64,000 nt of DNA from Halocaridina rubra (GCA_037179515.1 JAXCGZ010005695.1:25001-89000); one strand, 5' to 3'; positions 1-26,414 are shown, numbered from the stretch's first letter. Notes: generated by a model from the letters alone, not told the origin. Made by a program: numbers and translations.

Positions 1-157
1 AATATAAGTAATTTACAACTTGGAATCCAGAGAGTGGGCAATGATTTAATAATTCATAAATGCACAAAAACGTTCATTGACCAAAAATCGTTATAAACTG
101 TGTCGTTTTATACAGACAAGCACCGTCATCTGAAGACGTCTTAAATGATGATGATTG

Positions 158-358
158 ATTCGGTTTTACGTCACGAATTCCCTTTTCTACTAAGGGCTAG
201 GACGGTTGCCTTCTTGCGAAGGACTTGTTTTGGCAAATGTAATCGTTACCCTAAGTGTATGCCCTTACTAAACTCAGTCCGTGACGGGGCGCGAACCCTC
301 GACCTGCCGACACAGAGTCGCGGACGCTACCATTTAGCTACGGAGACTACCTTGAAGA
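158..358 (-). mobile_element. tRNA-derived SINE, family S1
   Basis: On the minus strand a tRNA-like head (A-box-like TAGCTAAATGG, B-box-like GGTTCGCGCCCC) is followed by a core that ends near ACGTCACG and GTAAAACC. The same block recurs at about 19002-19193, 30957-31150 and 62560-62752 (minus) and, more decayed, at 9625-9830 and 42025-42190 (plus). The shared order of tRNA head, core and GACGTAAAACC end defines one SINE family. Any short ORF here is a shadow. Confidence 0.6.
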
Positions 359-365
359 GGTTTTA

Positions 366-920
366 AATAGCCATGAATATTCTGGACAGAAGTTGAAGTC
401 AAGAGACAATATGTTTATGTACTTTGTGATGTTGACTCAATCCTTACTTCATGGAAACTGTATTATTCTAATGCGTCTGTATGCACGTGGGGGTAATGGG
501 TTCTGATTTGCAACTGTATCCACAAAGGTATTCCACACTCTTCAATATGTTCGAACATTAGGCTATGGCGAACAGACACAAGTATTACAATAAGGTCCTT
601 AAAAAAAACATCTAATATGCACCGATGTATATTATCATCTAAGCAATTTATCAGTGTTAAAATGATTCAAAATCGCAACTTTCAGACCAATAAATAAAAT
701 ATTGATATCTGGTTATAATAGGGCGAGTTAGCAAGTTGCAAATTGAAATGTAATATTTAAGATCTTTAGAGCATAATTTATTCATTTCCTGCAGTCCCCG
801 TCCTGGCATATTGATATTTCTTATTATGTAATCAAATAATGATTAAAATCATATGTTTTTAGTCTATTTGTATAGCCTTCATTCATGGAATTTACGTTAA
901 TTTGTATCATCTAAGGGCCT
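366..920. other. AT-rich stretch with no recognisable gene
   Basis: No long ORF, splice-bounded exon or recognised repeat is seen. The sequence is ordinary AT-rich intergenic DNA. Confidence 0.5.
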
Positions 921-924
921 AGTT

Positions 925-1108
925 CTCCATATCTCTGGGTCCTCTGTACTTTGACTGTTTTTTCTGTCTGTCGTTTTCCTTTGTGTGATATTACCTCATC
1001 TCTGCCTTGTCCTTAACCTTTTTCTTTTGCTTCGTCTTGGTGTTTTCTTGTGCCCGGGCTTTTATTGATTTGGGCAGTTTTTGCCTGTCCCGGTGCCACA
1101 CTCCTAAA
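925..1108 (+). mobile_element. Interspersed repeat family R2 (poly-A tailed)
   Basis: The block runs from CTCTGTACTTTGACTG to GTGCCACACTCCT and an A run. It is nearly repeated at 15212-15397. Shorter 3' pieces occur at about 16780-16955, 44530-44632, 50950-51078 and 61765-61830 (plus), and at 4700-4890, 40955-41050 and 51255-51450 (minus). All carry a GGGCA...TGCCC hairpin-like pair just before a GTGTCAC-type end and A-rich tail, which fits the 3' end of a retroposon. The parent element was not identified. Confidence 0.5.
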
Positions 1109-1379
1109 AAAATATTATGAGATTTAAATTCCTAGCAAATCCTACTCAGTCTCTTTGATGGGGTGTTGGTACTATTTGCTATTATGTAAATGGTTGATTA
1201 ATTCTTTAGGTATTATTGCATTCTCCACTGATCTATGCCAAAAACCTCAAAGTTTCTTCTTATTAAAAAACACACCTTAAGCCAATATTGAGTCTCAAGA
1301 AAATAATCAAACACTCTGGACTCTGAATGTATCATGTGTATTCTGTAGATCAGTATACTCTACGAATCCTTATCAGTAT

Positions 1380-1630
1380 AAAGAGTGTATCTTGTAGAAG
1401 ACTCTTTGGTGGAAAGCAGGAAACGGTAGTGGCTTCCGTTGTATATCAATTTAAGCTCAGCTAGGTACATGATCTAGGGAAAGCAAACCAGATCATCTCA
1501 GTGCCACGTCAATGCCCGGTTAAATGGAGGAGGCTGGTGTCAGGAAGGGAATTCGACAGTAAAACTCTGACTCAAATTAAAGCACCCTCAAGAGGCTAGT
1601 GAAAATATGCGACCCCATATAAATATGAAA
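1380..1630. repeat. Relic of old LINE 3' end (family R6)
   Basis: Phrases such as GACAGTAAAACTCTGA and GCGACCCCATATAAA recur at 8050-8115, 9500-10080, 10785-10860 and 40190-40320. At 40190-40320 the adjacent sequence still reads like the basic, tryptophan-rich C-terminal tail of a LINE reverse transcriptase ending in Asp-Pro-Ile. I infer that R6 is the decayed 3' end of an older LINE family. Confidence 0.4.
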
Positions 1631-1739
1631 ATAGAGACTAAAAGACTAGAGGGCTTGGGGGAAAGCCTATGTTTGCATGTTAGTATGCATGTATGTATAT
1701 AATAATTTTGCATTAGAGAGGAATATATATTTTAAATAA

Positions 1740-1809
1740 GGTTCCAAGACACCATGCATGGGATATATCCTTTGAAGAGTGTATAGAAAGAGCTTTCCTC
1801 ATGAGGAGT

Positions 1810-1882
<73 letters not shown>

Positions 1883-1925
1883 CGCTCTTCAAGGAGATAT
1901 CTGAAGCATGGTGTCCTGGAAACAT
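1740..1925. repeat. Inverted repeat flanking a (CT)n tract
   Basis: A segment of about 45 nt at 1742-1786 (with GACACCATGC and CTTTGAAGAG) is repeated in reverse complement at about 1880-1925 (CTCTTCAAGG, GCATGGTGTC). The (CT)n microsatellite at 1812-1878 lies in the loop. The right arm continues into a minus-strand LINE fragment. Confidence 0.6.
1812..1878. repeat. (CT)n microsatellite
   Basis: Uninterrupted CT dinucleotide tract of about 67 bp. Confidence 0.95.
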
Positions 1926-2021
1926 ACTTTAAACACACATTCCTCTCTGATGCGAAGTCTTTCAAAAAGGTATCCAGAGAAATGTCTTCTACCAAACAAT
2001 ATATGCATTTGTACACACTTG

Positions 2022-2218
2022 TATCCACTCTATCATAACCATGAAGGAATTTAAAGACTGTCACCATATCCCCCCTCACTCTTCTAGCTTCGAGTGATGG
2101 TAAGTCTAATTCCCTGAGAGGCTGAGGGAATAAGACTTACCATCACTCGAAACTAGAAGAGTGAGGGGGGATATGGTGACAGTCTTTAAATTCCTTCATG
2201 GTTATGATAGAGTGGATA
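2022..2218. repeat. LINE fold-back: two inverted copies of the RT C-terminal region
   Basis: Arms 2022-2118 and 2122-2218 are near-perfect reverse complements with a spacer of only about 3 nt. Both encode the same part of the family-1 reverse transcriptase C-terminus (RGDMVTVFKFLHGYDRVD). The right arm continues in sense to 2415 and the 3' tail. The left arm continues on the minus strand to about 1900, where its sequence departs from the LINE consensus. Confidence 0.75.
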
Positions 2219-2535
2219 GGAATCGATATTTTGATATGGCTGGCTCTAGAACTAGAGGTCATAGTTTGAAGCTTCGTAAGAAAACTTCTTTGCAGGATGT
2301 AAGGAAATACTTTTTCAGTGTAAGAGTAGTTGATAATTGGAATTGGCTAAGCGAGGAGGTAGTTAATGCTATCTCAATCCATAGTTTTAAGGACAGGTAT
2401 GATAAGTATCACTAAGTATAAAATGGAAGCGATCAGGAGACGGGAAGATACGAGCTTTGGGCTCTTTCCCGTAAACACAATTAGGTAATCACAATTAGGT
2501 AATCACACACACACACAATTAGGTAATCACACTAA
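2122..2535 (+). mobile_element. LINE family 1, 3' fragment
   Basis: This 5'-truncated copy encodes only the last ~95 residues of the reverse transcriptase protein (to the stop at 2413-2415), then the 3' UTR with the ACGGGAA...TTCCCGT hairpin and the terminal AATTAGGTAATCAC repeats and a short (AC)n. Confidence 0.8.
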
Positions 2536-3485
<950 letters not shown>

Positions 3486-3490
<5 letters not shown>

Positions 3491-3625
3491 GTGATTACCT
3501 AATTGATTACCTAATTGTGTTTACGGGAAAGAGCCCAAAGCTCGTATCTTCCCGTCTCCTGATCGGTTCCATTTTATACTTAGTGATACTTATCATACCT
3601 GTCCTTAAAACTATGGATTGAGATA
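3486..3625 (-). mobile_element. LINE family 1, 3' end only
   Basis: The reverse complement carries the end of the RT ORF, the hairpin ACGGGAA...TTCCCGT and the AATTAGGTAATC terminal repeats. It is truncated at about 3625, where a (GT)n tract begins. Confidence 0.75.
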
Positions 3626-3627
3626 GC

Positions 3628-3653
3628 GTGTGTGTGTGTGTCTGTGTGTGTGA

Positions 3654-3717
<64 letters not shown>

Positions 3718-3779
3718 TTTATTCAACAGTTCTAAATTACTCTTAACGAATCTATTGTCATAAAAGATTACATCATTAT

Positions 3780-3846
<67 letters not shown>
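3628..3846. repeat. (GT)n and (GA)n microsatellites
   Basis: An interrupted (GT)n spans about 3628-3717 and (GA)n about 3779-3846, separated by about 60 bp of unique sequence. Confidence 0.9.
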
Positions 3847-3848
<2 letters not shown>

Positions 3849-4443
3849 ATGTGTTAAGAAGTGTAAGAGCAGCCTATAATTCATTCCTTATGTGAACCAT
3901 GCAATTTTCCTCGCGATCAAAATATTGAGAATACAAGTAAAGATTTGTGATGAAGACGAGTGTGTATCGATTTAACATTACCGATAATATTTTAACGCAT
4001 TGTTACGCCACTCACATGTTATTTCCTGCTCAAGGAGCACTTAAATGATCAATATACAATTCAGTACTTTATAGTCCCCGTTTTAGCGGCCCATTAGGCG
4101 CTAAATGGCGAAAAGTAGCTGAATGGTCGCCAAATTGATAGTTGTGTATACATAGATGTGGCTATTTATCATCACGTTCAAAACATGTTTCAGAAGGTGT
4201 GGCTGGATTATAAATTGCCCAAGTGAACGGATTTGTAATATTCATGCGCGTCCTGCTCAAAGAATTTTGATATAAGTGTGTAAAAAAAAAAATAAAAAAA
4301 ATATATATATACATTTTCTTGCAGGGTCATCCGTAGTTGTCCTTTTAGTAGGACCCGAATTTCTACGTATATCTGGGACCCTTGCGTGGGGATGACCTAC
4401 TAACCCCCACTTGCATTTTCCAATCACTTTGCTTAATGACTAC

Positions 4444-4890
<447 letters not shown>

Positions 4891-5096
4891 AAAGAACCGT
4901 AACTTAATGAAGACTTAACATGGAACTGTCCTGGACAGACCTATTTAAGTTCAAAAAACCTTCAGCTGTAGTATCGTTCATGTATTGTACATTGAAAAAG
5001 TGACCATATGTGGTCACAAAATTAATAAGTACTTCATACATTTTTTCCATTGTTTTCTTTTAAAGGTTTTTTTTTCCATCAATTTAGACTGTATGG

Positions 5097-5198
<102 letters not shown>

Positions 5199-5554
5199 CC
5201 ATATGCTCTTATTAGTTCAATTACATGTCTACTTATAAGTGTACTCTTAGTTTTGTAAAAAAAAAAAAAAAAAATAGCCACTGGAGAAATGGAAAAAAAT
5301 GTTTGTTTGTTTATTTGCATTGAACCCACATTTTCATCCACATTAAACTCTGAATTAATGAAGACAATAAAGGAAAATCAAACAAGAAAAAAACAAGGAT
5401 AAAAAAATCAGGAAAATTGATCATCAAAGCTTGGCCACATTCTCATGGATGTACCTACAGTTCTCATCAACATATGTCAATGCTATCAAGATAAAAGTAT
5501 TACGAAATAGAGACTTGCTGCTCATCCTCCATAGATCTTACAGACCATATATCA

Positions 5555-5561
5555 TATATAG
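5555..5561 (+). promoter_or_regulatory. TATA-like element upstream of crystallin A
   Basis: TATATAG lies about 60 nt before the start codon at 5618. Crystallin B has a TATAAAG-type element at a similar distance from its own ATG. A start site about 30 nt downstream would give a short 5' leader. The position is suggestive but the region is AT-rich. Confidence 0.35.
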
Positions 5562-5617
5562 ATACCAGTTGCCCGTTTGCAGAACTCTCTGTTAGATAAA
5601 CGCTCTAAAAATACATA

Positions 5618-13189
<7,572 letters not shown>

Positions 13190-13317
13190 TTTAATATTAT
13201 TGGTTATATTCCCTATGACAACAGCAATACTACGATAAACACTATATTAATTTTGCATTGAATGATAGCATATACACTTTTAAAGTGAATGTAGGCTAAG
13301 TAAGTTATTGAGCGTGT

Positions 13318-13431
13318 GTGTATGTGCGTGTAATTACCTCACTGTGCTTACGGGAAAGAGTCCTATGCTCGTAACTCCCCGTCTCCTGATCGGTTCCATT
13401 TTCATACTCAATGATACATATCATATTTTTC

Positions 13432-13438
<7 letters not shown>
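13318..13438 (-). mobile_element. LINE family 1, 3' tail
   Basis: The reverse complement has the end of the RT region, GGAGACGGGGAGTTACGAGC, TTTCCCG and GTAATTACACGC-type terminal sequence. It lies between a poly-A/AT tract and a GT-rich tract. Confidence 0.6.

Positions 13439-13527
<89 letters not shown>
13439..13527. repeat. (A)n-(AT)n tract
   Basis: About 24 A residues lead into (AT)n with one phase slip near 13504. Confidence 0.95.
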
Positions 13528-13534
13528 TCTATCT

Positions 13535-13599
13535 ACCTTGGCTGTTTCCCCCTTTAATTGGGGGGTAGCCGACATAAAAAAAAGTAAACAATAAGGGGA

Positions 13600-13600
<1 letters not shown>
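13535..13600 (+). repeat. R4 short repeat
   Basis: TACCTTGGCTGTTTCCCCC, an AATTGGGGGGTAGCC block and an A run match the 112-bp insertion at 19919-20030. R4 is therefore a short mobile repeat. Confidence 0.6.
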
Positions 13601-14633
<1,033 letters not shown>

Positions 14634-14639
14634 AACATG

Positions 14640-15210
14640 ATTTAGACAATTCTTAGCAATATTTATACTTCGCTTAGATTAGGTTTCTAGGTTTGGCAGT
14701 CCCCAAATACACGTTAAACACCCAATCCCTGTCCACCAATTAGCCTTATCACACTAGATTGTTGATCATATATCTCATATAGTCTTAAAACTTGGTAAGA
14801 CTTATGACATCCACAGAACAACTCAGTCAAAATTAATCATTTCATGTAGTCTACAAGAGAAAGATTAAAAAAAAAAAGTTAGGTTAGTAAGGTTAGGTTA
14901 AGTTGGGTTAGCTTAACTATATATATTTTCTCGTAATCAGTATATTAGATAACTTTTTTAACTTGTAGAGTTAGATACCACAGTGGAGCTAAGCTGCTGT
15001 AGATAATAGGCATGTAGATCACACACTCAAATGGCACCTAGTTAGCGGCACCATACTTGGGCAAGTTGTAATTTATGACCCCCCCCCCTTCAAGGGTCAT
15101 CACTGAGTATAAATAATGTTAGAATGCAAAAGCGTGGACTTATCTATTAGCTATGCTTTAATAAGTAAGCAGGCGGTGTTATGATACACCTATATCCGTA
15201 TTAGATGCAG
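14640..15210. other. No recognised gene
   Basis: AT-rich intergenic sequence with a short GTTAGGTTAGTAAGGTTAGG-like run near 14880 and a C9 run near 15081. No exon is supported. Confidence 0.5.
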
Positions 15211-15211
15211 A

Positions 15212-15397
15212 CTGGATCCTCTGTACTTTGACTGTTTTTTTTCTGTCTGTCGTTTTCCTTTGTGTAACATTACCTCATCTCTGCCTTGTCCTTAATCTTT
15301 TTTCTTTTCCTTCGTCTTGGTATTTTCTCGTGCCCGGGCGTTTATTGATGAGGGCAGTTTCTGCCTGTCCCGGTGTCACTCATAAAAAAAAAAAAGA
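15212..15397 (+). mobile_element. R2-family repeat, longest copy
   Basis: This almost matches 925-1108 from CTCTGTACTTTGACTG through GCCCGGGCGTTTATTGAT to GGTGTCACTC and A(11). The two copies share at least about 170 bp, with GGGCAG...CTGCC near the 3' end. Confidence 0.65.
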
Positions 15398-15399
15398 CT

Positions 15400-16210
15400 A
15401 GTCCTCTCCCTGCACCACGCCGTCACGATACTGATTGCTGATTTTTGTTATTGATATTTGTTTATTTTGGTCGTTTCTCTCTTCTTCTATTTCGTACAAG
15501 TTCTCAGAAGTTGTTGTTCTTTAACGTAGTATAAATATTATTCATCTTTCTTTGCATATTATTATTATTATTATTATTATAATTATTATTATTATTATTA
15601 AAAACCTCCACCCAAGCAGCCTGGAGTTCAAGACTACAAGATTAGATTCCTCGTGTGGTAGATTCTTCCCACTCAGCAGGCTGAATAAGTACATAATTAA
15701 TTTCACTGAATAGATGTAGTTTTATTTAGTGGTTATAAATATCTTAACATTTTTATATGATACCTACAAAGGTTTATTTTATGTGTCCTAGATATATTCA
15801 TTGCTGGTCAGACAGCATTTTAGCATTGATACCCTGCCCTAATTAATTTAGTGAATTTTATGGAGCAAAGGCATTTTTTTCGTTGTTTTTTCATCGTAAT
15901 TATCTAGTAAAGACAAGCTGAAAATCCGTCCCTGTCAAGACTAGTACTACTGAAAATTGGATATGTCCTATGATGATTTTTACAGTCAAGTTCTCTTGTC
16001 AATCGCTGTGCTAGCTCACTAACCACTTATACTAAATAAGTTATCAGATAATGAAGGACATTGAAAGACACTAACCATATAATATCATATAATTTCGTCG
16101 CGAAATGGCAATACCCTTTTACTTAACCCTGATAATGAGCTTAGGAGCGCATTCATAATTACACAAATCCTCAAAATCTATATCCGTAGATGAGAACCGT
16201 TCTTCATTCC
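15400..16210. other. No recognised gene
   Basis: Includes a short (TTA)n at 15558-15600. Otherwise AT-rich sequence downstream of crystallin B, without a clear polyadenylation signal. Confidence 0.4.
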
Positions 16211-16219
16211 GTTAAGATT

Positions 16220-20982
<4,763 letters not shown>

Positions 20983-21036
20983 GTTGGTACGTTCGACTAT
21001 AGATAGGATTTGATGCCATTTCTCTGGGTTCATACG

Positions 21037-21046
21037 ACTTATAAAG
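21037..21046 (-). promoter_or_regulatory. TATA-box-like element of crystallin B
   Basis: The minus strand reads CTTTATAAGT about 60 nt upstream of the ATG. This matches the position of the TATATAG element in copy A and implies a leader of about 30 nt. Confidence 0.4.
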
Positions 21047-21413
21047 ACTCCAAGTGGAAGAGTTTTCTTATCGTTTATTCGTGGGAATCATTGTGTGATG
21101 GGAATTACTCCCTCCGTGGGAGTTTAAACAGTCAACCCACTGGTAGTAATATGGTACCACAGAGGAATGTCAAAACTCAAACAAACAGGAAATTAATTTT
21201 GAATTGCAAGATTGATAACTGATGACGTCAAGCTATGGAAAAACAATTTAAACTTTATAGAATGTTTAAACCCTGAAAATGAACTCAGACTTCTGGACTC
21301 CAGACTTCTTTAGATTTAGATAAATAATTCCTTAAAATATATTTTCTCCCAATCAAGTCAAACTTGATGGAGAGATAAACAGGTAGATATGTTGACTTGA
21401 GAAGGCCCCCCAA

Positions 21414-21429
21414 CACACACACACGCATA

Positions 21430-21499
<70 letters not shown>
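21414..21499. repeat. (AC)n microsatellite at a LINE 5' junction
   Basis: AC tract of about 85 bp that ends exactly where the LINE sequence CTTACAGCC begins. Confidence 0.95.
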
Positions 21500-21500
<1 letters not shown>

Positions 21501-23090
21501 TACAGCCACAAAGGTATGCAAAGCGCTGATGGATTTAGATGTTCATAAAGCTACAGGTCCTGATGACATATCCCCTCATGTGCTTAAAAAATGCGCAAAC
21601 TCAATATCAGTGGCACTAAGTATCATATTTAAAAAGTCACTGGAGGCAGGGGAGATTCCAAGATTCTGGAAACAAGCAAATGTGATACCTATCTTCAAAA
21701 AGGGAAGGAGGGATACGGCTCTGAACTATAGACCAGTTTCCTTGACCAGCATAGTTTGCAAAGTTATGGAGAAACTACTAAGGAAACATATCTCTCTTCA
21801 CTTGGAATCCTTCAACTTTTTGTCAGTGAGGCAACATGGCTTCAGAGAAGGTAGATCAACATTAACAAACTTATTAGAATTTTATGATGAGGTAAGCCAA
21901 ATCTTACAGGAAAGAGAGGGCTGGGCAGATTGCATATTCCTAGACTTCCAGAAAGCGTTTGACACTGTTCCACATGGGAGACTTATTAGGAAGCTGCAAT
22001 CAATGGCTAGAATAGGTGGAAATGTTTTGGAATGGATAAAAACTTACTTAGAAGGAAGGGAACAGAGGGTTAGAGTAAGACACTCAGTGTCTGAATGGAG
22101 AAGAGTTAGTAGTGGAGTTCCACAGGGTTCAGTTTTAGGGCCACTTTTGTTCCTTGTATATGTAAATGACCTACCAGAGTCTGTAAATTCATTCATGAAT
22201 ATGTTTGCAGATGATGCAAAGATTGTGAAGAAAGTAAAAAGCGAGAACAATGGTAGAGAACTTCAGGAGGATCTAAATAATCTGCATGAGTGGTCAGAAA
22301 AGTGGCTAATGAAATTCAATACCTCAAAATGTAAGGTAATGAGAATGGGTACAAGTGCAAGAAGGCCCAAGCTTGACTACTCGGTGGCTGGAGTACAACT
22401 TCAAGAGACAGAAAATGAGAGAGATCTAGGAGTAAACATACTGGCAGATTTGTCTCCAGAAATACATATAAATGACATAGTAAGGGCAGCATATGCATTC
22501 TTATCAAATGTAAGGGTAGCCTTCAGGCACATGGACAAGGAAATGTTCAGAAATATTTATGTAACCTATGTGAGGCCAAAACTCGAATATGCAGCCCCCT
22601 TTTGGAATCCGCACTTGAAAAAGCACATAGCTAAGCTTGAAAAAGTTCAAAGACATGCCACGAAACTGGTGCCAGAAATACGCAATCTCAGTTATGATGA
22701 GGGGCTGAGGGAATTAGACTTACCATCACTCGAAGCTAGAAGAGTGAGGGGGGATATGGTGACAGTCTATAAATTCCTTCATGGTTATGATAGAGTGGAT
22801 AGGGATCGATATTTTGATATGGCTGGCTCTAGAACTAGAGGTCATAGTTTGAAGCTTCGTAAGAAAACTTCTTTGCAGGATGTAAGAAAATACTTTTTCA
22901 GTGTAAGAGTAATTGATAATTGGAATTGGCTAAGCGAGAAGGTAGTTAATGCTATCTCAATCCATAGTTTTAAGGACAGGTATGATAAGTATCACTAAGT
23001 ATAAAATGGAACCGATGAGGAGACGGGAAGATACGAGCTTTGGGCTCTTTCCCGTAAACACAATTAGGTAATCACAATTAGGTAAGCACA
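21499..23090 (+). mobile_element. LINE family 1 copy g: 5'-truncated, RT frame intact
   Basis: The RT frame is open from the (AC)n border to TAA at 22996-22998. Blocks in order: FLDFQKAFDTVPHGRL (motif A, catalytic Asp), SSGVPQGSVLGPLLF (motif B), MFADDAKI (motif C, both catalytic Asp), then the RGDMVTVYKFLHGYD C-terminal region. The endonuclease is lost by 5' truncation at CTTACAGCC. The 3' UTR has the GACGGGAAG...CTTTCCCGT hairpin and AATTAGGTAA repeats, then copy h follows directly. Family level: APE-type LINE of the CR1/L2-like group (inferred from motifs). Confidence 0.9.
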
Positions 23091-25945
23091 CAACAGTAAG
23101 GCAGATATAGTAGCAATTACAGAGACTAAGTTGAGTGAGGACATAAACAGTGTCACAGTTTTTCCTAAGGGCTTCAGAACACTAAGGGTTGAAAGATCTG
23201 AGAGGACTGGTGGAGGGATAGCACTGCTCATAAGTGAAAGGATTCAAGTTGAAGAAATAAACTTGGCTATAGAAAGTGAGTTCAAGGAATTTCTTGTTGC
23301 TCGCATAAATACTGGGTCAGAGAGCATTATAATAACTGTTGTATACAACCCACCAAGGAACCAAAATAGGCTTGAAGTTTATGAGGAAAGTCATATAGGT
23401 ACTATTGAAGTCATAAACTCAGTTGTTAACATGGCACGGGAAAAAAAATGTAGGATTTTGATTATGGGAGACTTTAATCATAAAGAGATAGATTGGATAA
23501 ATCTTGACCCACACAGTGGTGAGGATTCATTCGGGGCAAGATTCCTAGATTGTGTACAAGGGAATTTCCTACACCAACATGTAATGGAACCAACAAGGGC
23601 CAGGGGTGGGGATGAGCCATCACTACTTGATCTAGTGTTCACAGATAATGTGTTGGATATTGAAAACATTGAGTATGAACCACCAATTGGAAAGAGTGAC
23701 CACTGTGTGTTGTTGATGGAGTATATCATTGACGATCCTCTTCCTGAGAGTAGAGGCACTGAGGACATGAGGAGGAACTATCCGAAAGGAGATTACATCA
23801 AAATGAATGAGCTTTTTGCAGTTCTTGACTGGAGAACCTTACTTTGCAACATATCTGTACAAGAAATGTATGACATCTTTTGTGAGAAATATGGGAAGAT
23901 AGTAGATTGCTGCATACCTGTCACCAAAGTAGGTGTAATTCATGCCTGAGAGAAATGGTCCGATAATGGGTGTAAAAGAGCTAAGGAGTGGAGAGACAAA
24001 TGCTGGAAAAGGTATAGGAGGAGAAAAAACATAAATGCCTGGCAAACCTACAAAAGAGCAAGAAATGACTACCTAAGTAAAAGGAGAGAGGCAGAGATAG
24101 ACTATGAGAGGGACATCACCAGGAAAGCTAAAGAAAAGCCCAAGCTTTTCCACAGCTTTATCAGAGGAAAACTGAAGGTAAAAGAACAGGTTTTAAGGCT
24201 AAAGAGAGCGGATGGAAGCATCACTGAGACGGATGAAGAGATCTGCAAAGAATTGAACAAGGAGTTTCAGTCAGTATTTACAGTAGAAAATACCCCACCC
24301 CCTCAGATTGCAGTGATAGAAGCTCAAGGGCCGGCATTAGAGAACATCAACCTTACAGCCACAGAGGTATGCAAAGCGCTGATGGATTTAGATGTTCATA
24401 AAGCTTTAGGTCCTGATGACATATCCCCTCATGTGCTTAAAAAATGCGCAAACTCAATATCAGTGGCACTAAGTATCATATTTAAAAAGTCACTGGAGGC
24501 AGGGGAGATTCCAATATGCTGGAAACAAGCAACTGTGATACCTATCTTCAAAAAGGGAAGGAGGGATACGGCTCTGAACCATAGACCAGTTTCCTTGACC
24601 AGCATAGTTTGCAATGTTATGGAGAAACTACTAAGGAAACATATCTCTCTTCACTTGGAATCCTTCAACTTTTTGTCAGTGAGGCAACATGGCTTCAGAG
24701 AAGGTAGATCAACAGTAACAAACTTATTAGAATTTTATGATGAGGTAAGCCAAATCTTACAGGAAAGAGAGGGCTGGGCAGATTGCATATTCCTAGACTT
24801 CCAGAAAGCGTTTGACACTGTTCCACATGGGAGACTTATTAGGAAGCTGCAATCAATGGCTAGAATAGGTGGAAATGTTTTGGAATGGATAAAAACTTAC
24901 TTAGAAGGAAGGGAACAGAGGGTTAGAGTAAGACACTCAGTGTCTGAATGGAGAAGAGTTAGTAGTGGAGTTCCACAGGGTTCAGTTTTAGGGCCACTTT
25001 TGTTCCTTGTATATGTAAATGACCTACCAGAGTCTGTAAATTCATTCATGAATATGTTTGCAGATGATGCAAAGATTGTGAAGAAAGTAAAAAACGAGAA
25101 CAATGGTAGAGAACTTCAGGAGGATCTAAATAATCTGCATGAGTGGTCAGAAAAGTGGCTAATGAAATTCAATACTTCAAAATGTAAGGTAATGAGAATG
25201 GGTACAAGTGCAAGAAGGCCCAAGCTTGACTACTCGGTGGCTGGAGTACAACTTCAAGAGACAGAAAATGAGAGAGATCTAGGAGTAAACATACTGGCAG
25301 ATTTGTCTCCAGAAATCCATATAAATGGCATAGTAAGGGCAGCATATGCCTTCTTATCAAATGTAAGGGTAGCCTTCAGGCACATGGACAAGGAAATGTT
25401 CAGAAATATTTATGTAACCTATGTGAGGCCAAAACTCGAATATGCAGCCCCCTTTTGGAATCCGCACTTGAAAAAGTACATAGCTAAGCTTGAAAAAGTT
25501 CAAAGACATGCCACGAAACTGGTGCCAGAAATACGCAATCTCAGTTATGAAGAGAGGCTGAGGGAATTAGACTTACCATCACTCGAAGCTAGAAGAGTGA
25601 GGGGGGATATGGTGAGAGTCTTTATATTCCTTCATGGTTATGATAGAGTGGATAGGGATCGATATTTTGATATGGCTGGCTCTAGAACTAGAGGTCATAG
25701 TTTGAAGCTTCGTAAGAAAACTTCTTTGCAGGATGTAAGAAAATACTTTTTCAGTGTAAGAGTAGTTGATAATTGGAATTGGCTAAGCGAGGAGGTAGTT
25801 AATGCTATCTCAATCCATAGTTTTAAGGACAGGTATGATAAGTATCACTAAGTATAAAATGGAAACGAAGAGGAGACGGGAAGATACGAGCTTTGTGCTC
25901 TTTCCCGTAAACACAATTAGGTAATCACAATTAGGTAATCACATA
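23091..25945 (+). mobile_element. LINE family 1 copy h: endonuclease plus reverse transcriptase, one stop codon
   Basis: This is the longest copy. Frame 1 opens at the 5' junction with the endonuclease: AITETKLS, then MGDFNHKEIDW, SLLDLVFTD and SDHCVLLME, the last with the His of the SDH catalytic motif. The first endonuclease motif is missing by 5' truncation. The same frame continues through a linker and the RT (motif A DFQKAFDTVPH, motif B GVPQGSVLGPLL, motif C FADDAKI) to TAA at 25849-25851. It is broken only by TGA at 23947-23949, which reads as a CGA-to-TGA change. No ORF1 is present. The 3' end has the conserved hairpin, two AATTAGGTAATCAC units and a (CATA)n tract. Confidence 0.9.
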
Positions 25946-25994
25946 CATACATATATACATACATACATACATACATACATACATACATACATAC
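25943..25994. repeat. (ACAT)n microsatellite
   Basis: Tetranucleotide tract directly continuing the 3' tail of LINE copy h and ending at the next LINE fragment. Confidence 0.9.
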
Positions 25995-26383
25995 GCAATC
26001 TCAGTTATGATGAGAGGCTGAGGGAATTAGATTACCATCACTCGGAGCTAAAAGATTGAGGGGGGATATGGTTACGGATTTTAAATTCCTTCATGGTTAT
26101 GACAGAGTGGATAGGAATCGATATTTTGATATGGCTGGCACTAGAACTAGAGGTCATAGTTTGAAGCTCCATAAGAAAATTTCTTTGCAGGATGTAAAGA
26201 AGTACTTTTTAGTGTAAGAATAATCGATGATTGGCATTCGCTAAGCGAGGAGGTAGTTAATGCTAACTCAGTTCATAGTATTAAGGAAAAATATTATAAG
26301 TATCATTGAGTATAAAAATAGTACCGACTAGGAGACGGGGAGTTGCGTGCATAGGGATCTTTACCGTAAGCACAAATAGGTAA

Positions 26384-26414
<31 letters not shown>

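Noticed and set aside
22044..22507. Minus-strand ORFs repeated at 24897, 25169, 29011, 51945 and 52217
   Set aside because: They are antisense to LINE family 1 RT (the SGPKTEPCGTP phrase is the antisense of the GVPQGSVLGPL block).
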